Below are positions 31,566 through 34,836 of a stretch of DNA of 34,836 nt, one piece after another (within the stretch, counting starts at the first letter, position 1; each line of letters starts with the position of its first letter). Made by a program: the position numbers and the translations under genes. The notes beneath the pieces are model-generated. The model was given only the letters and a program-made list of their open reading frames with translations, made no database searches and was not told the origin of the DNA. This stretch comes from Eubacteriales bacterium. Lineage in GTDB: Bacteria > Bacillota > Clostridia > Lachnospirales > Lachnospiraceae. The stretch lies in NCBI GenBank assembly GCA_030526295.1, contig JAUNDA010000016.1, positions 1-34,836 of the forward strand. The letters run 5' to 3'.

Positions 31566-31683
31566 TGACCGTTGACGGTCAGAGAATCTACCTATATAAT
31601 TTTTCATATGCAGGGATTCGGGTGTTTGCCCGTACCTATGGACTAAATTTGACGGTATAATGTCGGTTTAAATGACGGTATAA
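31566..31683 (+). promoter_or_regulatory. Promoter and repeated TGACGGT elements before the sugar operon
   Basis: TTGACG (31572-31577), 17-nt spacer, TATAAT (31595-31600). TGACCGT-TG-ACGGTCA (31566-31581) is a perfect inverted repeat over the -35. TGACGGTATAA then recurs at 31650-31660 and 31673-31683, 23 bp apart. The leader from this promoter would be about 150 nt. The pattern suggests a repressor with several sites; no regulator gene for it lies in the window. Confidence 0.65.
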
Positions 31684-31760
31684 ATATCGGTATATTAAAT
31701 CAGAATAATAAATAAAGTTTTCCATCAACAAAAAACAGACTTGCAGGAAAGGAAATAAAC

Positions 31761-32450
31761 ATGAAAAGATCAGAAATAAACAAGGCTCTTAAGGAGCTTG
31801 AAGAGGTTTGTAAGAGGGAGCACTGCTACCTTCCGCCGTTCTGTAACTTTACCCCAGAGGAGTGGCAGGAAAAAGGTCACGAGTGGGACGAGGTAAGGGA
31901 CTGCATGCTCGGCTGGGATATCACGGACTACGGTCTTGGCAATTTCGAAAAGATGGGCTTTTCTCTCATTACAATTAGAAACGGTAACCGCCTTATGGCA
32001 GACAAGTACCCGAAGGTTTATGCAGAGAAGCTTCTCTACTTAAAGGAGGGACAGTATGCCCCGAACCACTTCCACTGGTATAAGACAGAGGACATCATTA
32101 ACCGTGGCGGCGGAAACGTGCTGATCCGTGTATACAATTCACTTCCTAATGAGGAAATCGACATGGAAAGCGATGTAACAGTACATACAGATGGAAGAAC
32201 CTACACAGTTCCTGCAGGAACACAGATAAGACTTACACCGGGCGAGAGCATTCACGTACAGCAGTTCATGTACCACGATTTCTCAGTTGAAGAGGGCACA
32301 GGTGCAGTACTTCTCGGAGAGGTAAGCCAGTGTAACGATGACAATACGGATAACCGCTTCAACCCACCAATGGGCAGATTCCCTGAGATCGAGGAGGACG
32401 AGGCTCCGTACAGACTGCTCTGCAACGAATACCCAAAGGCAAAGGACTGA
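31761..32450 (+). CDS. D-lyxose isomerase-like sugar isomerase
   Basis: 229-aa cupin-fold protein of the D-lyxose ketol-isomerase family. The metal site is in NHFHWYKTEDIINRGGG (residues 112-128: two His plus Glu), with a further metal histidine expected later in the cupin (IHVQQFMYH). These enzymes interconvert D-lyxose with D-xylulose and often D-mannose with D-fructose. The fructokinase-like gene starts four bases after the stop, so the pair could turn mannose or lyxose into a phosphorylated ketose. Start has AGGAAAGGAA upstream. Length normal. Confidence 0.85.
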   Translation: MKRSEINKALKELEEVCKREHCYLPPFCNFTPEEWQEKGHEWDEVRDCMLGWDITDYGLGNFEKMGFSLITIRNGNRLMADKYPKVYAEKLLYLKEGQYAPNHFHWYKTEDIINRGGGNVLIRVYNSLPNEEIDMESDVTVHTDGRTYTVPAGTQIRLTPGESIHVQQFMYHDFSVEEGTGAVLLGEVSQCNDDNTDNRFNPPMGRFPEIEEDEAPYRLLCNEYPKAKD

Positions 32451-32454
32451 AAAC

Positions 32455-33408
32455 ATGTTTGACGTTATAGCACTCGGTGAGAGCCTTATCGACTTTTCAC
32501 CGGTTTCAACAGATGAATACGGATACCCTACTATGGCAGCACACCCGGGCGGAGCTCCGGCTAACTACCTCGCAGCACTTTCAAAGTATGGTGCAAAGAC
32601 AGCCATGATTGGTAAGGTTGGCGACGATGCCTTCGGCCGTCTCCTTCTTAAGACCATGGATGAGGTCGGAATCAGCACAAAGGGTATGATCGCGGACCCC
32701 GGATTCTTTACAACACTTGCATTTGTCACACTCGGCGAGAACGGTGCGAGGGACTTTTCCTTTGCAAGAAAGCCTGGCGCCGACACGAAGCTTAGCTTCG
32801 ATGAGATTAATCTGAGCATGCTCGATGATTGCAGGGTGCTCCATATCGGAACACTCAGCCTCACGGATGAGCCTATAGCCGATGCCACAAAGAAGCTCGT
32901 AGCCTATGCAAAGGAAAAAGGCACTCTCATCTCCTGCGACCCGAACCTTAGAAAGCCCCTCTGGGACAGTCTCGATAGGGCTAAGGATGCGATGCTCTAT
33001 GCAATGGGCCAGGCTGACATCATAAAGATTAGTGATGATGAGGTGGATTTCCTCTGGGGCATTAAGGCAGACGAGGACGCTGCACGAATGGTACTCGAAA
33101 AGACGGGCGCAAGGCTCGTATTTGTGACATGCGGTGCCAAGGGCGTATACTTTGCAAATGCTAAGACCGAGGGCTTTGTACCGGCACTTAGCGGAGTAAA
33201 GCCAGTTGACACAACAGGCGCAGGCGACATCTTCGGCGGAAGCGCAGCTTGGAGATTCCTCGAGGAGAATACAGCTCCCGAAGAGCTCGAGCGTAACCAG
33301 ATTGAGGAAATCGTCCGCTTTGCAGCCACCGCGGCAGGTCTCTCAACAGAGAAGTTCGGCGGCATCTCATCCGTACCTGAGTATGAGGATGTAATGAAAA
33401 TCCTTTAA
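32455..33408 (+). CDS. PfkB-family carbohydrate kinase, fructokinase-like
   Basis: 317-aa ribokinase/PfkB kinase. GGAPANYLA (32-40) is the N-terminal sugar-binding signature and DTTGAGD (252-258, catalytic D258) the C-terminal anion-hole signature. FSFARKPGAD (101-110) is typical of fructokinases, which make fructose 6-phosphate; xylulose cannot be excluded. Start chosen at 32455, where MFDVIALGESLIDF matches the family start; longer in-frame starts are antedated by the isomerase gene. AAAGGA lies 9 bases upstream within the end of the isomerase gene. A strong terminator follows. Confidence 0.9.
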   Translation: MFDVIALGESLIDFSPVSTDEYGYPTMAAHPGGAPANYLAALSKYGAKTAMIGKVGDDAFGRLLLKTMDEVGISTKGMIADPGFFTTLAFVTLGENGARDFSFARKPGADTKLSFDEINLSMLDDCRVLHIGTLSLTDEPIADATKKLVAYAKEKGTLISCDPNLRKPLWDSLDRAKDAMLYAMGQADIIKISDDEVDFLWGIKADEDAARMVLEKTGARLVFVTCGAKGVYFANAKTEGFVPALSGVKPVDTTGAGDIFGGSAAWRFLEENTAPEELERNQIEEIVRFAATAAGLSTEKFGGISSVPEYEDVMKIL

Positions 33409-33461
33409 TTTTAAGTTTAGTCATATAAATAATTGAATTTCCATTTATGTAGTTTTCAAAG

Positions 33462-33490
33462 GCTGTCGCAATAATTGTGGCAGCTTTTTT
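33462..33490 (+). terminator. Terminator of the sugar operon
   Basis: GCTGTCGCAA pairs with TTGTGGCAGC (10 bp, two wobbles) around a 3-nt loop, followed by six T. Confidence 0.85.
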
Positions 33491-33498
33491 AAATAGTA

Positions 33499-33527
33499 TT
33501 GACAAATTATCGGTATACCGATAATAT
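33499..33527 (+). promoter_or_regulatory. Promoter with 20-bp palindromic operator of the TA-like pair
   Basis: TTGACA (33499-33504), 17-nt spacer, TAATAT (33522-33527). ATTATCGGTATACCGATAAT (33506-33525) is a perfect 20-bp palindrome that fills the spacer and enters the -10. Autorepression by the HTH protein encoded next is the simplest reading. The promoter is only 9 bp past the previous terminator. Confidence 0.85.
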
Positions 33528-33548
33528 TCTTTATAGAGGTATATAAAT

Positions 33549-34073
33549 ATGGACTTTGAAGTAGAGTTAAAAAATCGAAATATGAATATCCGTGTATGTT
33601 CGCAAAAAAGCGGGATACCCTACGCTACATTGTATCCAATAATCAAAGGCCAAATTGATATTGGCACGTGTACTTACTATACTGTTGAAAAACTTGCAAA
33701 GACTCTGGGTTATCGACCAGATCAGATTGTTTATCATAACGAAGATTTTCAGACCTTCCGAAATAATCTTCATCATAAGATAAAGCGAAATGACCTGAAA
33801 ACAGTTCTGGGCATTATCGAGAGCGATGACGTGGAATATTACCGTATTCATAATGACTTTAGGAAAATGATGTATCTAGTTGCAACAGTGGACTATATCA
33901 GCAAGAAATACGATATTCCCTTATGCGATAAATACAACGAAGTTCGCACTATGAAACTCGAGGAGCCATTCTTTGTAGGTGATTCTGCACTTATGAACAA
34001 GGATATTAATTCAGGAATTGATGAGTTTGCCAGATACAACATAATTGAAGGAGACTTATATGACGCGGTCTGA
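33549..34073 (+). CDS. HTH-domain protein, probable antitoxin
   Basis: 174-aa protein. Residues 1-60 form an XRE-like helix-turn-helix (NIRVCSQKSGIPYATLYPIIKG, then EKLAKTLG). Residues 65-174 are helical and charged, with no recognised domain. It precedes and overlaps by 14 bp a nucleotidyltransferase-fold gene, the arrangement of AbiE-like and related toxin-antitoxin pairs in which the first gene is the DNA-binding antitoxin and autorepressor. The 20-bp palindrome in its promoter supports that. Codon usage is more AT-rich than in the sugar operon upstream, consistent with acquisition. Confidence 0.75.
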   Translation: MDFEVELKNRNMNIRVCSQKSGIPYATLYPIIKGQIDIGTCTYYTVEKLAKTLGYRPDQIVYHNEDFQTFRNNLHHKIKRNDLKTVLGIIESDDVEYYRIHNDFRKMMYLVATVDYISKKYDIPLCDKYNEVRTMKLEEPFFVGDSALMNKDINSGIDEFARYNIIEGDLYDAV

Positions 34074-34773
34074 AGGAAAGATAACTCGGGAAAACGCTTT
34101 TGATATCATCAAAAAATTCGCAACGGAGTATCGCAAGGAATTAGGTAAAATTCCCGGAGAAATAATCATTGTTGGTGGCGGCAGTATAATGCTTAATTAT
34201 AAGTTTCGCGATGCTACTCAGGATTTCGATGTGATACTTAAGACAGTTTCCGGAATCGAGGATGTGATAAGGCAATTTGCTGAAAAGAATGATCTTCCAA
34301 TTGATTGGATGAATAGTGATTTTCTTAAGACAGAATCATATTCCAGTGTTCTTTCAGAGGTTTCAAAGCACTATTACACCCTGAATAACGGTACGCTGGA
34401 AATCCGAACCGTTTCAGGAGTATATCTTATAGCTATGAAATTAAGGGCACGCAGAGACTACAGAAACGATATTTCAGATACCATAGGAATATTGATTGAA
34501 GAATATGAGGATGGAAATCATATTACTTTTGAACAAATTCAGAAGGCTTACGTAAAACTCTACCATATTGAGATACCAGAAGAATTACAAGACAAAATGA
34601 AAACCTTATGTAGTATGACCATTGATCAACTCAAAGATTTTTACTCACAACAAAACTCAATTGAAAATGAACTCGGTGGAAAAATCATAACATATCTGGA
34701 AAATGGTGCTAATATCAACACAAAAAATGTAGATGAGGTAATTGCCAAAATAAAAGAAAAGATGGGGAAGTGA
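34060..34773 (+). CDS. Nucleotidyltransferase-fold protein, probable toxin (DUF6036/AbiEii-like)
   Basis: 237-aa protein. The nucleotidyltransferase signature is IIIVGGGSIMLNYKFRDATQ followed by DFDVIL (residues 35-60): Gly-Gly-Gly-Ser and the acidic D55/D57 pair that binds metal. Residues about 110-130 (TVSGVYLIAMKLRARRDYRND) match the conserved Lys/Arg/Asp segment of AbiEii/MNT-like toxins, which transfer nucleotides to tRNA or protein targets. A helical C-terminal half follows. The ATG at 34060 follows GAAGGAG and overlaps the end of the HTH gene; an in-frame TTG at 34045 overlaps that site. Toxin role inferred from fold and arrangement. Confidence 0.75.
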   Translation: MTRSEGKITRENAFDIIKKFATEYRKELGKIPGEIIIVGGGSIMLNYKFRDATQDFDVILKTVSGIEDVIRQFAEKNDLPIDWMNSDFLKTESYSSVLSEVSKHYYTLNNGTLEIRTVSGVYLIAMKLRARRDYRNDISDTIGILIEEYEDGNHITFEQIQKAYVKLYHIEIPEELQDKMKTLCSMTIDQLKDFYSQQNSIENELGGKIITYLENGANINTKNVDEVIAKIKEKMGK

Positions 34774-34795
34774 AACCCCATCTCAGATTGAAGAC

Positions 34796-34834
34796 AAAGA
34801 GGTTTCAGAGCGCAGGCTCTGGAACCTCTTTTCC
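34796..34834 (+). terminator. Strong terminator of the TA-like operon
   Basis: AAAGAGGTTTCAGAGC pairs with GCTCTGGAACCTCTTT (16 bp, one mismatch-wobble) around GCAG, ending in TTTT. A smaller hairpin, AGATGGGG/CCCCATCT, spans the stop codon (34760-34783). Confidence 0.9.
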
Positions 34835-34836
34835 TG

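Noticed and set aside
1-34836. Prophage or integrative element covering the window
   Set aside because: No integrase, transposase, phage structural gene or tRNA attachment site seen; only small accessory modules.

Overview
The window reads as chromosomal DNA of a low-to-mid GC Gram-positive anaerobe, most probably a Lachnospiraceae/Clostridia member. The signs are strong AAGGAGG-type ribosome binding sites, consensus sigma-A promoters with 17-18 nt spacers, lipoproteins with LAAC lipoboxes, a YtrA-type GntR/ABC operon, zinc-ribbon membrane proteins, and several small hypothetical families of the kind seen in gut Clostridia. No rRNA, tRNA, CRISPR array, integrase or insertion sequence was seen.

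Layout. 1-1060: start of a zinc-ribbon protein (cut by the window edge) and a small cytosolic metallophosphoesterase. 1475-5670: an accessory block with a 320-aa orphan protein, a small membrane protein, a WYL-domain regulator, and a divergent operon of three small uncharacterised proteins. A 13-nt motif occurs twice between the WYL gene and that operon and once upstream of the 320-aa gene. 5852-11426: a metabolic island. One arm (minus) encodes a YkvI-like transporter, an HMG-CoA-reductase-like enzyme lacking both C-terminal motif histidines, and a tartronate-semialdehyde-reductase-like enzyme. The other arm (plus) encodes an acetoacetate-decarboxylase-like protein, followed by an FCD-type GntR regulator. 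The divergent promoter region carries CACAA/TTGTG inverted repeats, one of them inside the promoter of the minus arm. 11628-13497: a ytrA-type regulator/ATPase/permease operon with its operator. 13758-15257: BrnT/BrnA toxin-antitoxin pair immediately followed by a type I L-asparaginase, then a short gene remnant and a CPBP membrane protease. 16186-22199: a membrane-anchored metallophosphoesterase behind a GC-rich, foldable leader, a 1013-aa double zinc-ribbon single-pass membrane protein, and a conserved 165-aa protein. 22200-22829: non-coding, with a strong terminator and a 53-nt tandem repeat. 22830-31332 (all minus): a nitrilase-family amidohydrolase, cysteine synthase, a DHHW protein and MBOAT O-acyltransferase pair (cell-surface polymer acylation), and two lipoproteins. 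31761-33408: D-lyxose isomerase-like protein plus fructokinase-like kinase, a sugar interconversion operon. 33549-34773: an HTH antitoxin-like and nucleotidyltransferase toxin-like pair with a 20-bp palindromic operator and a strong terminator.

How it works together. Most units are self-contained: a regulator sits next to the genes it probably controls (WYL, FCD-GntR, YtrA, HTH antitoxin), with inverted repeats placed on recognisable promoters. The two parts that look least described are the WYL-linked cassette of orphan proteins and the HMGR-like/GarR-like/ADC-like cluster, whose substrate I cannot assign. Two enzymes (the MBOAT protein and the nitrilase-family protein) carry low-complexity Ala/Ser/Thr-rich insertions that look like recent in-frame expansions.
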